From NCBI RefSeq assembly GCF_003129905.1, contig NZ_QFFM01000002.1, positions 62,001-126,000 on the forward strand: 64,000 nucleotides of DNA. The letters are read 5' to 3'. The translations under genes were made by a program, and so were the position numbers. Of the stretch, positions 37,975 to 47,725 are shown one piece after another. Position 1 is the stretch's first letter. Each line of letters opens with the position of its first letter. This stretch comes from Bifidobacterium callitrichidarum. GTDB taxonomy: Bacteria > Actinomycetota > Actinomycetes > Actinomycetales > Bifidobacteriaceae. The notes under the pieces are model-generated. The model ran no database searches and was not told the origin of the DNA. It saw only the letters and a program-made list of their open reading frames with translations.

Positions 37975-38793
37975 CTACTCTACGGTTTTCGCATAATTGC
38001 TTTGCGTAGCCTCGTGTATCTCATCGATGACGATGTTGTCCGAGGAGCGCACGTCCACGGTGGCGCCGTATTTGACCTGCAGCTGGGCGCCGACGCCACC
38101 CGCGATGTCCACGGCGTTGGACAGTTCCTGCGGGTTGCCGATGGCCTTGACCACGTAGGTGGGCGAGATGGCGGTGCCGTCCGCGATGAGGCCTTCGTCG
38201 GCGTCCTGGATGTATGTGGATGCCACGACGCGCACGTCGTTGATGGCGATGACCTCGGCGCCGGCGTTGCGCAGCTCCTCGATGAGGGTGAACATGATGG
38301 AGGCGTCCACCTTGGTGGAGCCGCGGCTTACGCGCACGGTGATGCCGGGACCCTTGGCCGGCAGACGGCCGGAGATCAGGCCGCTGGTCTCCTCGTTCTG
38401 CTTGGCGATCTTGCGGGCCTGATCCCGTTCGTTGGCCGCGGATTTCAGTGAGTTGAGCTGTTCGGTGAGTTGACTTTTGCGCTGTTCGAGGTTGGTAATC
38501 TGCGTGTTCGACTCGTTGAGCAGGCGGACGAGCTCGCTTTCGTCCAGCGTCTCGTACGTGGATTTGCTGTTGTTGATCTGGGTCATGTAGGCGAAGCCCA
38601 GCAGCGCGCACATGAGGGTGACGAGCACGGAGGACAGCAACCGGGAGCGCAGTCCCCCGCGGTTCGTGTTGCGACGCGGCTTCTTGCGGACGGTGGGAAA
38701 CGAACCGGTTTCCATCCGGTCGTTGACGGTGTCCTGGGCATGCTGGTCCCGCATCTTCTCCAGCATGTTGTTCGATTTCGCGCGTCTGGCCAT
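37975..38793 (-). CDS. DUF881-family membrane-anchored protein
   Basis: The 272-residue protein has one membrane helix (about residues 49-68), a coiled coil (SELVRLLNESNTQITNLEQRKSQLTEQLNSL as key region) and the DUF881 domain (GPGITVRVSRG, LRNAGAEVIAINDVRV). It pairs with a second DUF881 gene two positions upstream, with a small basic protein between. This three-gene unit (Rv1823-1825 in M. tuberculosis) lies next to garA/ftsR and is suspected to act in cell-envelope or division processes. Confidence 0.85.
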   Translation of the reverse strand: MARRAKSNNMLEKMRDQHAQDTVNDRMETGSFPTVRKKPRRNTNRGGLRSRLLSSVLVTLMCALLGFAYMTQINNSKSTYETLDESELVRLLNESNTQITNLEQRKSQLTEQLNSLKSAANERDQARKIAKQNEETSGLISGRLPAKGPGITVRVSRGSTKVDASIMFTLIEELRNAGAEVIAINDVRVVASTYIQDADEGLIADGTAISPTYVVKAIGNPQELSNAVDIAGGVGAQLQVKYGATVDVRSSDNIVIDEIHEATQSNYAKTVE

Positions 38794-38811
38794 ACCTCTG
38801 GGCTCCCCTCG

Positions 38812-39144
38812 TCAGCTGCGGAAGATGAAGCGCCTGATGGCGGACACGTTCGAGAAGATGCGGATGCCGAGGACCACGATGACGGCGGTCTGCAGCTGGG
38901 AACCCACGCCGAGCTGGTTGCCGAGGAACACGAGCAGCGTGGCGGTGATCACGTTGGCGAAGAAGGAGATTACGAAGACGCGGTCGGAGAAGCTGCGTTC
39001 GAAGTAGGCGCGAGCGGCGCCGAGCAGGGCGTCAAGCGCGGCGACCACCATGATCGGCAGATACGGCTGGACGATGACCGGGATGTCCGGCTTCACAAAC
39101 ACGCCGACGACCACGCCGATGATCAGTCCGAGAACGGCTGCCAT
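38812..39144 (-). CDS. Small basic protein family (DUF1290/Sbp)
   Basis: The 110-residue membrane protein has three or four helices and the family pattern MAAVLGLIIGVVVGVFVKPDIPVIVQPYLPIMVVAALDALLGA. Its ATG overlaps the stop of the upstream DUF881 gene by one base, and it is sandwiched between the two DUF881 genes. Members in Bacillus (Sbp) lie beside ftsA/ftsZ, which again hints at a cell-division role. Confidence 0.88.
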   Translation of the reverse strand: MAAVLGLIIGVVVGVFVKPDIPVIVQPYLPIMVVAALDALLGAARAYFERSFSDRVFVISFFANVITATLLVFLGNQLGVGSQLQTAVIVVLGIRIFSNVSAIRRFIFRS

Positions 39145-40121
39145 TACTCGTTCCTTTCCGCGTACTGGACCTCTCCAGCCACCGCTGCCTCAAGTGTAAT
39201 CGAATTGGATTTGCTCACCTGCGGGTAAATGCCTGCTTCTTTGAAGGATTCGTAAAGGCTTGCGAGTTTCCGTTCCCCCATGGCCTCGGCCAGCGCGTTC
39301 TTGTCGCCGATGGCCTCGATGGTGTACGGGCTTTGGATTGCGGTCATGCCGATGAGGATGTGTCCACCGGCCTTGCGGATCGAGGTCTGTGCGCCGAGCC
39401 GGTTGCCGTTGATGGCGATGGCTTCCGCGCCGTTCTGGAACATCAGGGACACGAGCTGCTGCAGGTCGAGATCGGTGACCACGCGGATGGAGGTGGAGGT
39501 GCCGACCCTGGACGAGGAGGTTTGGTCCGACTGGCTGGCGGCGATGGGGTCGGCCAGGGTCATCGTGATGCCTTCGCCTTCGACCGCCACGGTGCCGTTG
39601 AGCATCTCGTCCGGCAGAAGGGGGGCGCTTTTGACCGATCCGGAGATCTTCTTGGATTGGGCATCCACCTTGCTGCGCAGATCGTTGACCTGCTGGGTGA
39701 TTTCGTCGATCTGCGTGTTGCGATCCTCCAGCTGGCTGCTGAGCGTCTGCCGCACCTGTTTGCGCGGGTCGGACTGGAGCTGCTGGACGAACAGGCTGCC
39801 GGCGAATCCCACGGCCACGCAGATGAGGAACACGACGATGCGGTTCACCCAGATGGAGAACGTGGAGCGGTGCTCATGGACAAGCCGGGCGTCATGGAAC
39901 ATCGGGTCCATGGGACGGTTGACGAGGTCGTCGATGAGGCGCAGGGAGTCGTCGTTGGTCTTGCGGCGTCGACGGGTGCGGATGGCCGCGGCGTCATCCG
40001 GGGAAAGCGCATGGTGTGATTCCACCCCGCGTACGGAGGCGGAGAACACCGAGCGACGGCGCACCGGCTCGTTCTCCTTGGATACGGGGAACGAGACCGG
40101 GGCCGTGGAATCAAGAGGCAT
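39144..40121 (-). CDS. DUF881-family membrane-anchored protein (second)
   Basis: The 325-residue protein has a 105-residue cytoplasmic, Arg-rich N-terminus, a membrane helix (WVNRIVVFLICVAVGFAGSLF region), a coiled coil (SSQLEDRNTQIDEITQQVNDLRS as key region) and a DUF881 domain ending before residue 315. Its 5' end overlaps the pgsA-like 3' end by 11 bases. Membrane topology is N-in, with the DUF881 domain outside. Confidence 0.85.
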   Translation of the reverse strand: MPLDSTAPVSFPVSKENEPVRRRSVFSASVRGVESHHALSPDDAAAIRTRRRRKTNDDSLRLIDDLVNRPMDPMFHDARLVHEHRSTFSIWVNRIVVFLICVAVGFAGSLFVQQLQSDPRKQVRQTLSSQLEDRNTQIDEITQQVNDLRSKVDAQSKKISGSVKSAPLLPDEMLNGTVAVEGEGITMTLADPIAASQSDQTSSSRVGTSTSIRVVTDLDLQQLVSLMFQNGAEAIAINGNRLGAQTSIRKAGGHILIGMTAIQSPYTIEAIGDKNALAEAMGERKLASLYESFKEAGIYPQVSKSNSITLEAAVAGEVQYAERNE

Positions 40122-40728
40122 GCCGCTCCCCCAGCTCCTTGCGCAGCAACGAGACGCCCTGCCTGGTGTAGATGTATCCGGCGAGCCAATACATGGCCAA
40201 GCCCCAGATACCAGCCGCCAGCGCGGCGAGGTAGAGCAGGTGGAAGAAGGTGGACGTGCCCAGATCCGCGAAGATCAGGCCCACGATGGAGATCATGAGC
40301 AACGCGGTGCCGGCCTTGCCCACGAAGTGCACGGGCAGCGGGCCGTAATCGTACTGGGCGAGCCAAAGCACCTGAATGGCCATCCACAGGTCGCGCAGTC
40401 CCACGATGATCAGCATCCACCATGGGATGATGCCCGCGATGCCGAGGGCCAGAATCGAGCAGAAGATCAGCAGACGATCGGCGATGGGGTCGAGGATTTG
40501 GCCGATCTTGCTGACCTGGTTGAACTTGCGTGCGATGATGCCGTCCAGCCCATCAGACGCCGAGGAGATGGCGATCAGCACCAGTGCGGCGATCATCTCG
40601 TGCCGTGACACCAGAACGGTGATGAACGGGATGGAGATGATGCGCAGCGCACTGATGAGATTCGGCACGGTGAAATAGATGTCCCGCGCCTCCGGGCTGT
40701 ATCTGGTGTTGGCTTTCTGGTTGGTCAT
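40111..40728 (-). CDS. CDP-alcohol phosphatidyltransferase (PgsA-like)
   Basis: A 205-residue integral membrane enzyme of phospholipid synthesis that transfers a phosphatidyl group from CDP-diacylglycerol. The CDP-alcohol motif is intact: D59-x2-D62-G-x2-AR67-x8-G76-x3-D80-x3-D84 within SDGLDGIIARKF and GQILDPIADR. The start MTNQKANTRYS gives the usual length; the frame continues upstream without homology. It heads the DUF881-Sbp-DUF881-GarA-FtsR unit, as Rv1822 does in mycobacteria. The exact acceptor (glycerol-phosphate or inositol) cannot be told by eye. Confidence 0.88.
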   Translation of the reverse strand: MTNQKANTRYSPEARDIYFTVPNLISALRIISIPFITVLVSRHEMIAALVLIAISSASDGLDGIIARKFNQVSKIGQILDPIADRLLIFCSILALGIAGIIPWWMLIIVGLRDLWMAIQVLWLAQYDYGPLPVHFVGKAGTALLMISIVGLIFADLGTSTFFHLLYLAALAAGIWGLAMYWLAGYIYTRQGVSLLRKELGERHAS

Positions 40729-40741
40729 ACTGCCTAATAGC

Positions 40742-41593
40742 CTACATGCGCGAAGCCTGCAGGGCGGTAACGATGATGCCTCGCGCGCCGACTTCATACA
40801 AATCATCCATCAGCTGGTTCACGGTGGCCTTGGGCACCATCACGCGCACGGCGTTCCACTGCTTGTCGTGCAGCGGGGAGATGGTGGGGCTTTCGAAACC
40901 AGGGGTCACGGACACGGCCGCGGCCACCTTGCTCACCGGGATGTCGTAATCCATGAGCACGTACTGGTGGGCGGTGAGTACGCCCTGAAGACGACGGGAA
41001 AGCACAGCGAGACGAGGATCCTTCTCGTCCAGGCGCGGGGAGCGGATCAGGCATGCCTCGGAGTGCATGAGCGGGTCGGCAAACACGCGCAGGCCGGCGT
41101 TGCGCAGGGTGGTGCCGGTGGAGACCACGTCGGCGATGAGGTCGGCCACGCCGAGCTGCACGGAGGATTCGACCGCACCGTCCAGGTGGATGGTCTCGGC
41201 CTCGACGCCGTGCTCCACGAGGTAGTCGTGGACGAGCTTGTCGAACGTGGTGGCCACGCGCTTGCCCTGGATGTCCTCGAGCTTGCTGATCGGGGAATCG
41301 TTCGGGGCGGCGAAGCGGAAGGTGGAGGCACCGAAGCCCAGCGGCAGGTGCTCGATGGCTTCCGTGCCGGAGTTCTTGAGCAGGTCCTCGCCGGTGATGC
41401 CGACGTCGATGGCGCCACGGCCCACGTACACGGCAATGTCCAGCGGACGCAGGTAGAACAGCTCGATGTCGTTGTCCGGATCCTGGACGACGAGCTGACG
41501 CGGGTTGGTGCGCAGACGGTAGCCGGCTTCGGCCAGCATGTTCCATGCGGGCTCGGAAAGCATGCCCTTGTTCGGTACGGCGATTCTCAGCAT
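40742..41593 (-). CDS. hisG: ATP phosphoribosyltransferase HisG
   Basis: HisG starts histidine synthesis by joining ATP and PRPP. The 283-residue protein is the long form with a C-terminal regulatory ACT-like domain: [17 protein letters not shown] at the start, [17 protein letters not shown], the PRPP-binding region [20 protein letters not shown], and the C-terminal allosteric part ([18 protein letters not shown]). The ATG has GGGGAGAGGAG upstream. It is downstream of hisE with a 120-base gap containing a long hairpin. Confidence 0.95.
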   Translation of the reverse strand: MLRIAVPNKGMLSEPAWNMLAEAGYRLRTNPRQLVVQDPDNDIELFYLRPLDIAVYVGRGAIDVGITGEDLLKNSGTEAIEHLPLGFGASTFRFAAPNDSPISKLEDIQGKRVATTFDKLVHDYLVEHGVEAETIHLDGAVESSVQLGVADLIADVVSTGTTLRNAGLRVFADPLMHSEACLIRSPRLDEKDPRLAVLSRRLQGVLTAHQYVLMDYDIPVSKVAAAVSVTPGFESPTISPLHDKQWNAVRVMVPKATVNQLMDDLYEVGARGIIVTALQASRM

Positions 41594-41655
41594 GAGTGCT
41601 CCTCTCCCCTGACGGGAGTCTGGTTCGGCGCGAAATTGGTTGATGTGTTGATGAT

Positions 41656-41706
41656 GGCGGGGTGAAGCCGGACCGCGTCGGTCCTGTTTGTCGGTTTCAC
41701 CCCGCC
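41656..41706 (-). promoter_or_regulatory. Long hairpin between hisE and hisG
   Basis: GGCGGGGTGAAGCCG and CGGTTTCACCCCGCC pair with one mismatch around an inner GACC..GGTC stem. There is no T-run on the hisG-proximal side. It may reduce readthrough from hisE to hisG or protect the message. No histidine-rich leader peptide was seen. Confidence 0.45.
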
Positions 41707-41714
41707 GGGTGCAC

Positions 41715-41978
41715 TCACAGGTGCTTGTAGACGTCCTCAAGGGTCAGGCCGTGCTTGATCATCATGACCTGCACGTGGTAGATGAGCTGGCTCATCTCCT
41801 CGGCGGTGCGGTCGGCGCCCTCGTATTCGGCGGCCATCCAGGTTTCGGAGGCTTCCTCGACGATCTTCTTGCCGATGAAGTGGGTGCCCTTGTCCAGTTC
41901 GTCGACGGTCAGGGAGCCTTCGGGGCGGGTCTGGGCCTTTTCGCTCAGTTCGGCGAACAGGGATTCAAACGTCTTCAT
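41715..41978 (-). CDS. hisE: Phosphoribosyl-ATP pyrophosphatase HisE
   Basis: HisE hydrolyses PR-ATP to PR-AMP, the second step of histidine synthesis. The 87-residue protein has the MazG-like all-alpha fold signature [18 protein letters not shown] and [19 protein letters not shown]. The start [11 protein letters not shown] is preceded by AAGGAAAC. It precedes hisG, as in other actinobacteria. Confidence 0.93.
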   Translation of the reverse strand: MKTFESLFAELSEKAQTRPEGSLTVDELDKGTHFIGKKIVEEASETWMAAEYEGADRTAEEMSQLIYHVQVMMIKHGLTLEDVYKHL

Positions 41979-42079
41979 GTTTTCGTGTTTCCTTGGGTTG
42001 TATATGGTTTGCTCGTCGGTACGGGCATCGTCAGACGCAGTTGATGCGATGCGGACGACGATGCCCATGCCAAAACGGC

Positions 42080-42745
42080 TCAGTCCTTGTATGCGGCCTC
42101 GGCCTTGGCACGAATGTCGTCGATGGCCTGGGCGGGGCTCTCGGCGCCGTAGACGGCGGAGCCGGCCACGAGCACGTCGGCGCCGGCCTCGGCCACGATG
42201 TGCGCGGTCTTGGGGCTCACGCCGCCATCGACCTGGATGCGGGTCTTGAGGCCGCGGCGGGTAATCTCGTCGCGCAGGCGGCGCACCTTGGCCATCTGGT
42301 TGTCGAGGAACTTCTGGCCGCCGAAGCCGGGCTCGACGGTCATGACGAGAATCATGTCGAACTCGTCGAGGATGTCGAAAATCGGCTCGACCGGTTCGGC
42401 CGGGCGCACCGCGAAGCAGGCCTTGCAACCCATGTCGCGCAGCTGGCGGGCCAGACGCACCGGGGCGTGGGTGGCGCCCATGTGGAAGGACACGGAGGCG
42501 GCGCCGAGCTTGGCGTACTCGGGGGCCCAGCGGTCCGGATCCTCGATCATGAGGTGGACGTCCACGGGCAGGTCGGTGACCTGGCAGATGCGACCCACGA
42601 TCGGCTCGCCGAGGGTGAGGTTCGGCACGAAATGATGGTCCATCACATCGACGTGGACCAGATCGGCGTTGGAGATGGCCTTGAGATCGCGCTCAAGGTT
42701 GCAGAAGTCGGCGGACAGGATGCTGGGGGCGATTGCAATACTCAT
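42080..42745 (-). CDS. rpe: Ribulose-phosphate 3-epimerase
   Basis: This enzyme interconverts ribulose-5-phosphate and xylulose-5-phosphate, which feeds the bifid shunt. The 221-residue TIM-barrel protein has [34 protein letters not shown] (metal-binding His and Asp), [23 protein letters not shown] and [12 protein letters not shown]. Length and motifs are complete. It lies between hisE and lgt. Confidence 0.96.
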   Translation of the reverse strand: MSIAIAPSILSADFCNLERDLKAISNADLVHVDVMDHHFVPNLTLGEPIVGRICQVTDLPVDVHLMIEDPDRWAPEYAKLGAASVSFHMGATHAPVRLARQLRDMGCKACFAVRPAEPVEPIFDILDEFDMILVMTVEPGFGGQKFLDNQMAKVRRLRDEITRRGLKTRIQVDGGVSPKTAHIVAEAGADVLVAGSAVYGAESPAQAIDDIRAKAEAAYKD

Positions 42746-42809
42746 GGTTCCTTACCTTATCTTTCAAATCGGACTTGCATCGGGCTGGTGCCCGTGTTGC
42801 GAGTCGCCG

Positions 42810-43742
42810 TTAACGCTTCTTTTGCTTGTTCTTCTCTTCCTCGACGCTTTGACGTTCGAGTTCGTCCGCGGTGACCTCCTGCAGCCTACGCGCCTGGGCG
42901 TTCACGTCCGGTCCGTACTGGTAGAGCACCACGAAGAGGATGCAGCCAAGCACGAACACGATGATGGCGGTCCATACGTTGGTCCTCAGGCCCAGGATCA
43001 CCGTGGAGTAGTTGATACGCACGTTCTCGATCCAGGTGCGGCCCAGTCCGTACCACATCATGTACATGGCGAACTGCTGGCCGGCCTTGAGACGGTCCGC
43101 AAGCTTACGGCCGAGGATGACGATCAGCGCGGCACCGATGAGGTTCCAGATCATCTCGTACAGGAAGGTGGGGTGGAACAGCGTGGTGGTGTAGTCCGGG
43201 CACTGGGAGCCGTTATAGCAGATCTCGGATTTGCCGATGGCATCCGCGTCGTTGAGCTTCAGGCCCCATGGCAGGTTGGTGGGCCAGCCGTAGAGCTCCT
43301 GGTTGAACCAGTTGCCGAGACGGCCGATGGCCTGGGCGACCAGCAGCGCGGGGGCGATGGAGTCGGCGAAGATGCCGAACGGGTAGTGACGATGACGGCA
43401 CCACAGGAAGGCGGTGAGCGCACCCACGGAGATGCCTCCGAAGATGGCCATGCCGCCTTCCCACACCTTGAGGATGTTCACCAGGTCGCCGGTGGGCGGG
43501 AAGTAGGCGCTCGGCGTGGTGATGCAGTGGTAGAGACGCGCGCCGACCAGAGCGCAGGGCACGGTGACCAGCGTGGTGTCGAGGATCTGGTCGAAATTAC
43601 CCCCGTACCGCTTCCACCGCGTGGTGAGGATCCAAACGGCCACGCAGATGCCGATCAGGATGCAGATGGCGTACATGTGGATGGTGAACGGGCCGACCTG
43701 GAATTTGGAGAAGGTCGGTGAGGGAATATAAGCCAGATTCAT
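42810..43742 (-). CDS. lgt: Prolipoprotein diacylglyceryl transferase
   Basis: Lgt attaches diacylglycerol to the lipobox cysteine of prelipoproteins in the membrane. The 310-residue protein has seven helices, the signature AIGRLGNWFNQELYGWPTNLPWG, the essential histidine region HPTFLYEMIWNL and a late GLGRTWIENVR motif. It has a charged C-terminal tail (ERQSVEEEKNKQKKR). The location downstream of trpA matches the conserved actinobacterial trpC-trpB-trpA-lgt order. Confidence 0.96.
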   Translation of the reverse strand: MNLAYIPSPTFSKFQVGPFTIHMYAICILIGICVAVWILTTRWKRYGGNFDQILDTTLVTVPCALVGARLYHCITTPSAYFPPTGDLVNILKVWEGGMAIFGGISVGALTAFLWCRHRHYPFGIFADSIAPALLVAQAIGRLGNWFNQELYGWPTNLPWGLKLNDADAIGKSEICYNGSQCPDYTTTLFHPTFLYEMIWNLIGAALIVILGRKLADRLKAGQQFAMYMMWYGLGRTWIENVRINYSTVILGLRTNVWTAIIVFVLGCILFVVLYQYGPDVNAQARRLQEVTADELERQSVEEEKNKQKKR

Positions 43743-43839
43743 AATGCCTCGTGTCTGCTGGTGGTCATGCTCGTTGTGGTACGCCCACTACCCTACCGTG
43801 CAACGCGCGGAATGGGGACAGGCGCACCGAGCTTTCCGG

Positions 43840-44709
43840 TCAGCGGGCGTTGTGGATGCCTTCGGCGAGTTCCTCACTCTTGGCGGCCAGCAGCTTCAGG
43901 CCTTCGGCGGTGTCACGGGCGGTCTTGTTGTCGTCGGCGAGCAGGGTGTGCACGAGGGCTGAGCCCACGATCACGCCGTCCGCGTAGGAGCCGACCTTGG
44001 CACCCTGCTCCGCGGTGGACACGCCGATGCCGACGCACACGTTCTTGGCTCCGGCCTTGCGGGTGCGTTCCACGAGCACTTCCGGGGATGCGTCGATGGT
44101 CGCACGCTCGCCGGTCACGCCCATGCGGGCGGCGGCGTAGACGAAGCCGCGGGCGTTGCGGGCCACGGTCTCAAGGCGTTCGTCGGCGGAGTCCGGGGAG
44201 ACCAGGAAGATGCGGTCCAGGCCGTGGCGGTCGGAGGCTTCGATCCATTCACCGGCCTCGTCCGGGATGAGGTCCGGGGTGATGAGGCCCGCGCCGCCGG
44301 CGTTCTCGAAATCGGTGGCGAACCGCTCGACGCCGTAATGGTAGATGAGGTTCCAGTAGCTCATGACCAGTGGCACGCCTCCGGCGTTGGCCACGGTCTC
44401 GACGGCCTCGAACACGCGCTTGATGGTCTCGCCGTTCTTCAGGGCGATGGACGAGGCCGCCTGGATCACCGGGCCGTCCATGACCGGGTCGGAGTACGGC
44501 AGGCCGATCTCCACGGCGTCGACGCCGTGCTCAACCATGGTGCGCAGCGCGTCGAGGCTGACTTCGGGGTTCGGGAAGCCGTAGGGCAGGTAGCCGATGA
44601 AGGCCGGCTTGTTCTGGGCCTTGAACTTGGCGAACATCGCCTCGGTCTGGCTGGGCTTGTGGCTGATGCCCAGCGGCTGGCCGGAGGGCGTGGTTGCAGT
44701 GTTGGTCAT
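43840..44709 (-). CDS. trpA: Tryptophan synthase alpha subunit
   Basis: TrpA cleaves indole-glycerol phosphate to indole, which is channelled to TrpB. The 289-residue TIM barrel has FIGYLPYGFPNPEVSLDAL, the catalytic VDAVEIGLPYSDPVMDGPVIQ region, and GVGIGVSTAEQ-like phosphate loop (NVCVGIGVSTAEQGAKV). It lies about 105 bases after trpCB, separated by a palindromic repeat. Confidence 0.95.
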   Translation of the reverse strand: MTNTATTPSGQPLGISHKPSQTEAMFAKFKAQNKPAFIGYLPYGFPNPEVSLDALRTMVEHGVDAVEIGLPYSDPVMDGPVIQAASSIALKNGETIKRVFEAVETVANAGGVPLVMSYWNLIYHYGVERFATDFENAGGAGLITPDLIPDEAGEWIEASDRHGLDRIFLVSPDSADERLETVARNARGFVYAAARMGVTGERATIDASPEVLVERTRKAGAKNVCVGIGVSTAEQGAKVGSYADGVIVGSALVHTLLADDNKTARDTAEGLKLLAAKSEELAEGIHNAR

Positions 44710-44732
44710 ATCAAAATCTCCTTTGGTCCCCT

Positions 44733-44780
44733 GGCTCCCCTCGCTGAGGGGAGCTGGCAGCGAAGCTGACTGAGGGGAGG
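44733..44780. repeat. GGCTCCCCTC palindromic repeat between trpCB and trpA
   Basis: GGCTCCCCTC-GCT-GAGGGGAGC forms a short hairpin and is followed by TGGCAGCGAAGCTGACTGAGGGGAG. Related units lie at 9151-9270 and inside the MITE at 35671-35894. It sits within the trp operon, so it may affect differential expression of trpA. Confidence 0.65.
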
Positions 44781-44814
44781 TTCCCCAATGGTTATTGCGG
44801 TCTCTTGCAGCAGG

Positions 44815-46902
44815 TCACGCCACGGTGTTGCCGTGGGCTCCGGTCACGTCAAGCGCCTTGGCCTGATCGTCGGTGAGGTAGCCGAACCACTTGCCGGCGG
44901 TGGCCATGTCCTTGTCTCCTCGGCCGGAGATGTTGATGATCATCACGGCCTTGTCATAGCCCTTGGCCTTGAGGTCGGCGGCGGCCTTGTAGGCGCCGGC
45001 CACGGCGTGCGAGCTTTCGATGGCGGGAATGATACCCTCGGTCTGGCTCAGGTCGCGGAAGGCGTTCATGGCCTCCTCGTCGGTGGCCCAGGAGTAGTTC
45101 ACACGGCCGATGTCCTTGAGCCATGCGTGCTCGGGACCCACGGAGGCGTAGTCCAGGCCGGCGGAGATGGAGTAGGTGTCGAGCGTCTGGCCCTCGTCAG
45201 TCTCCAGCAGGTAGCTCTTGGCGCCCTGGAACATGCCGAGCTGGCCGGTGCCGGGAGCGAAACGGATGGCGTGCTTGCCGGATTCGGGGCCGTTGCCGCC
45301 GGCTTCGTAGCCGTAGAGGTTCACGCGGTCGTCATCCAGGAAGGCGTTCATCACGCCGATGGCGTTGGAACCGCCGCCCACGCACGCGCACACCGCGTCC
45401 GGATGGTCGATGCCGTACCAGTCCTGGAGCTGCTCCTTGGCCTCCTCGCCGATGATCTTCTGGAAGTCGCGGACCATGGCGGGGAACGGGTGCGGGCCGG
45501 CCACCGTGCCGAGCAGGTAGTGAGTGTCCTTGACGTTGGTCACCCAGTCGCGCAGCGCCTCGTTGATGGCGTCCTTGAGGATCTTGTCGCCGAGGGTTAC
45601 CTCGACTACCTCGGCGCCGAGCATGCGCATACGGGCCACATTGAGGGCCTGGCGGCGGGCGTCGATCTGGCCCATGTAGATGCGGCACTTGAGGCCCAGC
45701 ATGGCGCACACGGTGGCGGTGGCCACGCCGTGCTGGCCGGCGCCGGTCTCGGCGATCACGCGGGTCTTGCCCATGCGCTTGACGAGCAGGGCCTGGCCGA
45801 GGGCGTTGTTGATCTTGTGGGCGCCGGTGTGGTTGAGGTCTTCGCGCTTGAGGAAGATGCGGGCGTCAAGGCCGGTCTTGTCCTTAACGAGTTGGGCGAA
45901 GCGCGGTGCCTCGGTCAGCGGGCTCGGACGGCCGACGTAACGCTGCTGCAGGGTCATGAACTCCTTGTGGAATTCGGGATCGGCCTTGGCCTCGTTGTAG
46001 ACGCGCTCCAGCTCATCCAGTGCGGTGATCAGCGCCTCGGGCACGTAGCGGCCGCCGAACTGGCCCCAGTACGGTCCCTGATGTTCGCTCAACGGGGTGG
46101 ATTCGGATGCTTTCACTTGTGCTCCTGCCTTTACTAGTCGTTCCACTGCAAGTTCATGATCGTCGGCGGTAGCCACGCCCTCGCCGACCAGGACCGCGTC
46201 CGCTCCCGCGCGGGCATAGTCCTCCACTTCGACCGCGCCGAACACACCGGATTCCGCCACCTTGATGACGTCCTCGGGCAGATCCGCGGCCAGTTCGTTG
46301 TATTTGTTGACGTCCACGCGCAGGTTCTTCAGGTTGCGCGCGTTGATGCCGATCACGCGGGCTCCGGCCTTGCGGGCGCGTTCGATCTCCTCGCGGGTGT
46401 GGGTCTCCACAAGCACGGTCATGCCGAGCTCGTGCGCGAGATCGAGCAGGTGCTTGAGCCGTTCGTCGTCTAGTGCGGCCACGATGAGCAGCACCAGGTC
46501 GGCGCCGTGGGCGCGGGCTTCGAAGATCTGGTAATCGGTGACGATGAAGTCCTTGCGCAGCACCGGGATATGCACGGCGGCGCGGACCTTGTCCAGATCG
46601 TCCAGGGAGCCCAGGAAGCGGCGGCCTTCGGTGAGCACGGAAATCGCGCTTGCGCCGCCCTTTTCGTACTCGCGGGCCAATGCGGCCGGGTCGGGGATAT
46701 CGCTCAGATGGCCCTTGGACGGGGAGGCGCGCTTGATTTCGGCGATCACCGGGATGCCGTCCGCGCGCTTAAGCCATCGCGTCGCGTCGATGGGAGCCGG
46801 GGCCGCCAGCGCGGCCTTCTTCACTTCCTCCAGCGACACGGTACGCTCACGGGTCTGCTGGTCCTCCAGCGCGCCCGCCACCAGTTCGTCCAAAACCGAC
46901 AT
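44815..46902 (-). CDS. Fused TrpC-TrpB: indole-glycerol-phosphate synthase / tryptophan synthase beta
   Basis: The 695-residue protein carries TrpC at about residues 1-260 ([46 protein letters not shown]) and TrpB at about 275-690. TrpB has [14 protein letters not shown], the PLP lysine K363 in [27 protein letters not shown] and the phosphate-binding GGGSNAIG. The domains join through a short linker ([13 protein letters not shown]). Fusion of the synthase that makes indole-glycerol phosphate with the beta subunit leaves TrpA separate, an unusual architecture. Confidence 0.93.
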   Translation of the reverse strand: MSVLDELVAGALEDQQTRERTVSLEEVKKAALAAPAPIDATRWLKRADGIPVIAEIKRASPSKGHLSDIPDPAALAREYEKGGASAISVLTEGRRFLGSLDDLDKVRAAVHIPVLRKDFIVTDYQIFEARAHGADLVLLIVAALDDERLKHLLDLAHELGMTVLVETHTREEIERARKAGARVIGINARNLKNLRVDVNKYNELAADLPEDVIKVAESGVFGAVEVEDYARAGADAVLVGEGVATADDHELAVERLVKAGAQVKASESTPLSEHQGPYWGQFGGRYVPEALITALDELERVYNEAKADPEFHKEFMTLQQRYVGRPSPLTEAPRFAQLVKDKTGLDARIFLKREDLNHTGAHKINNALGQALLVKRMGKTRVIAETGAGQHGVATATVCAMLGLKCRIYMGQIDARRQALNVARMRMLGAEVVEVTLGDKILKDAINEALRDWVTNVKDTHYLLGTVAGPHPFPAMVRDFQKIIGEEAKEQLQDWYGIDHPDAVCACVGGGSNAIGVMNAFLDDDRVNLYGYEAGGNGPESGKHAIRFAPGTGQLGMFQGAKSYLLETDEGQTLDTYSISAGLDYASVGPEHAWLKDIGRVNYSWATDEEAMNAFRDLSQTEGIIPAIESSHAVAGAYKAAADLKAKGYDKAVMIINISGRGDKDMATAGKWFGYLTDDQAKALDVTGAHGNTVA

Positions 46903-46972
46903 GATCCTCCCTTTGTTGGTGGTCGATCATGCGACACTCTAGCCACAGCGAGCCGCGAGCGGCCCGCCCGTT

Positions 46973-47725
46973 CTACATTCTGAGCGCAACGATCCGCGAT
47001 TCCACGGTGGTAGACGATTGCCCATCCTCGGCATGGTCTTCCTCGGCATGGTCGCCGCGCATGATGGCACTGGCCTTGTATTCGTTGCGCTCGTAATCCG
47101 TATAGTAGAGTTCCCAGTCAATGCCGGCGCTGGTTTCGACCACGCAGAACACTGATGCGTCATTGATGATCAACGCCGCATATCCCGGACCTATGTTGAC
47201 GCCCGAATCCAGTCGGACCTGTTCGATGGGCACGTCCAAGCCGTCGGCGCCCTCGACGAACGAATCACGCAGATTCCGCTCTCGTTCGGGCGAGTCCCAC
47301 GTGTACGCCAGCACGGCCACCGGGGCGAGCGTCTGACATATTTGTTCGCTGATCATGCCGTAGGTGAATACGTTCGCCCCGCTATCGCCGCCTAAGCCGC
47401 CGGAATCCTCTGGCTCGCTGGAATCACCGAAAAACTCATCCAGCGAGCCATCCGGCATCGGGATGCGGTATGGCTCCTCGCCACTGCCTTGCCAATACCA
47501 TTCCTGATCATCCAGCCAGGCATCCCGTTCAGACGGCATGCCATACAATGCGCCGTTCGACTGCGGCAGATGCACGATGGGCATGTATATAGGAAGCACC
47601 GACGCGCTGACCCGTATGCCCAATATACTGAGGACGATAGTAAGCACGGCGATGATTGCGCCTATTCCGGAGATGATCGCCCGGTTCTTCCTGCGACTGT
47701 TCACGACTCCCCCATCTGTCGCCAT
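46973..47725 (-). CDS. Single-pass extracytoplasmic protein, unknown
   Basis: The 250-residue protein has a basic N-terminus (VNSRRKNRAI), one membrane helix (about residues 17-40) and an acidic, probably external domain with a Ser/Gly/Glu-rich linker (FGDSSEPEDSGGLGGDSG) and two cysteines. The second half (ICQTLAPVAVLAYTW, YAALIINDASVFCVVETSAG) looks like a compact alpha/beta domain. No family was recognised. Confidence 0.65.
   Translation of the reverse strand: MATDGGVVNSRRKNRAIISGIGAIIAVLTIVLSILGIRVSASVLPIYMPIVHLPQSNGALYGMPSERDAWLDDQEWYWQGSGEEPYRIPMPDGSLDEFFGDSSEPEDSGGLGGDSGANVFTYGMISEQICQTLAPVAVLAYTWDSPERERNLRDSFVEGADGLDVPIEQVRLDSGVNIGPGYAALIINDASVFCVVETSAGIDWELYYTDYERNEYKASAIMRGDHAEEDHAEDGQSSTTVESRIVALRM

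Noticed and set aside
44788..46137. A 449-codon plus-strand frame opposite trpCB
   Set aside because: It is rich in Val, Gly, Leu and His with no domain signal, as expected for the antisense of a GC-rich gene.
46903..46972. T-box or trp leader upstream of trpCB
   Set aside because: Only 70 bases separate trpCB from the preceding gene, too short for a T-box, and no Trp-codon leader is visible.
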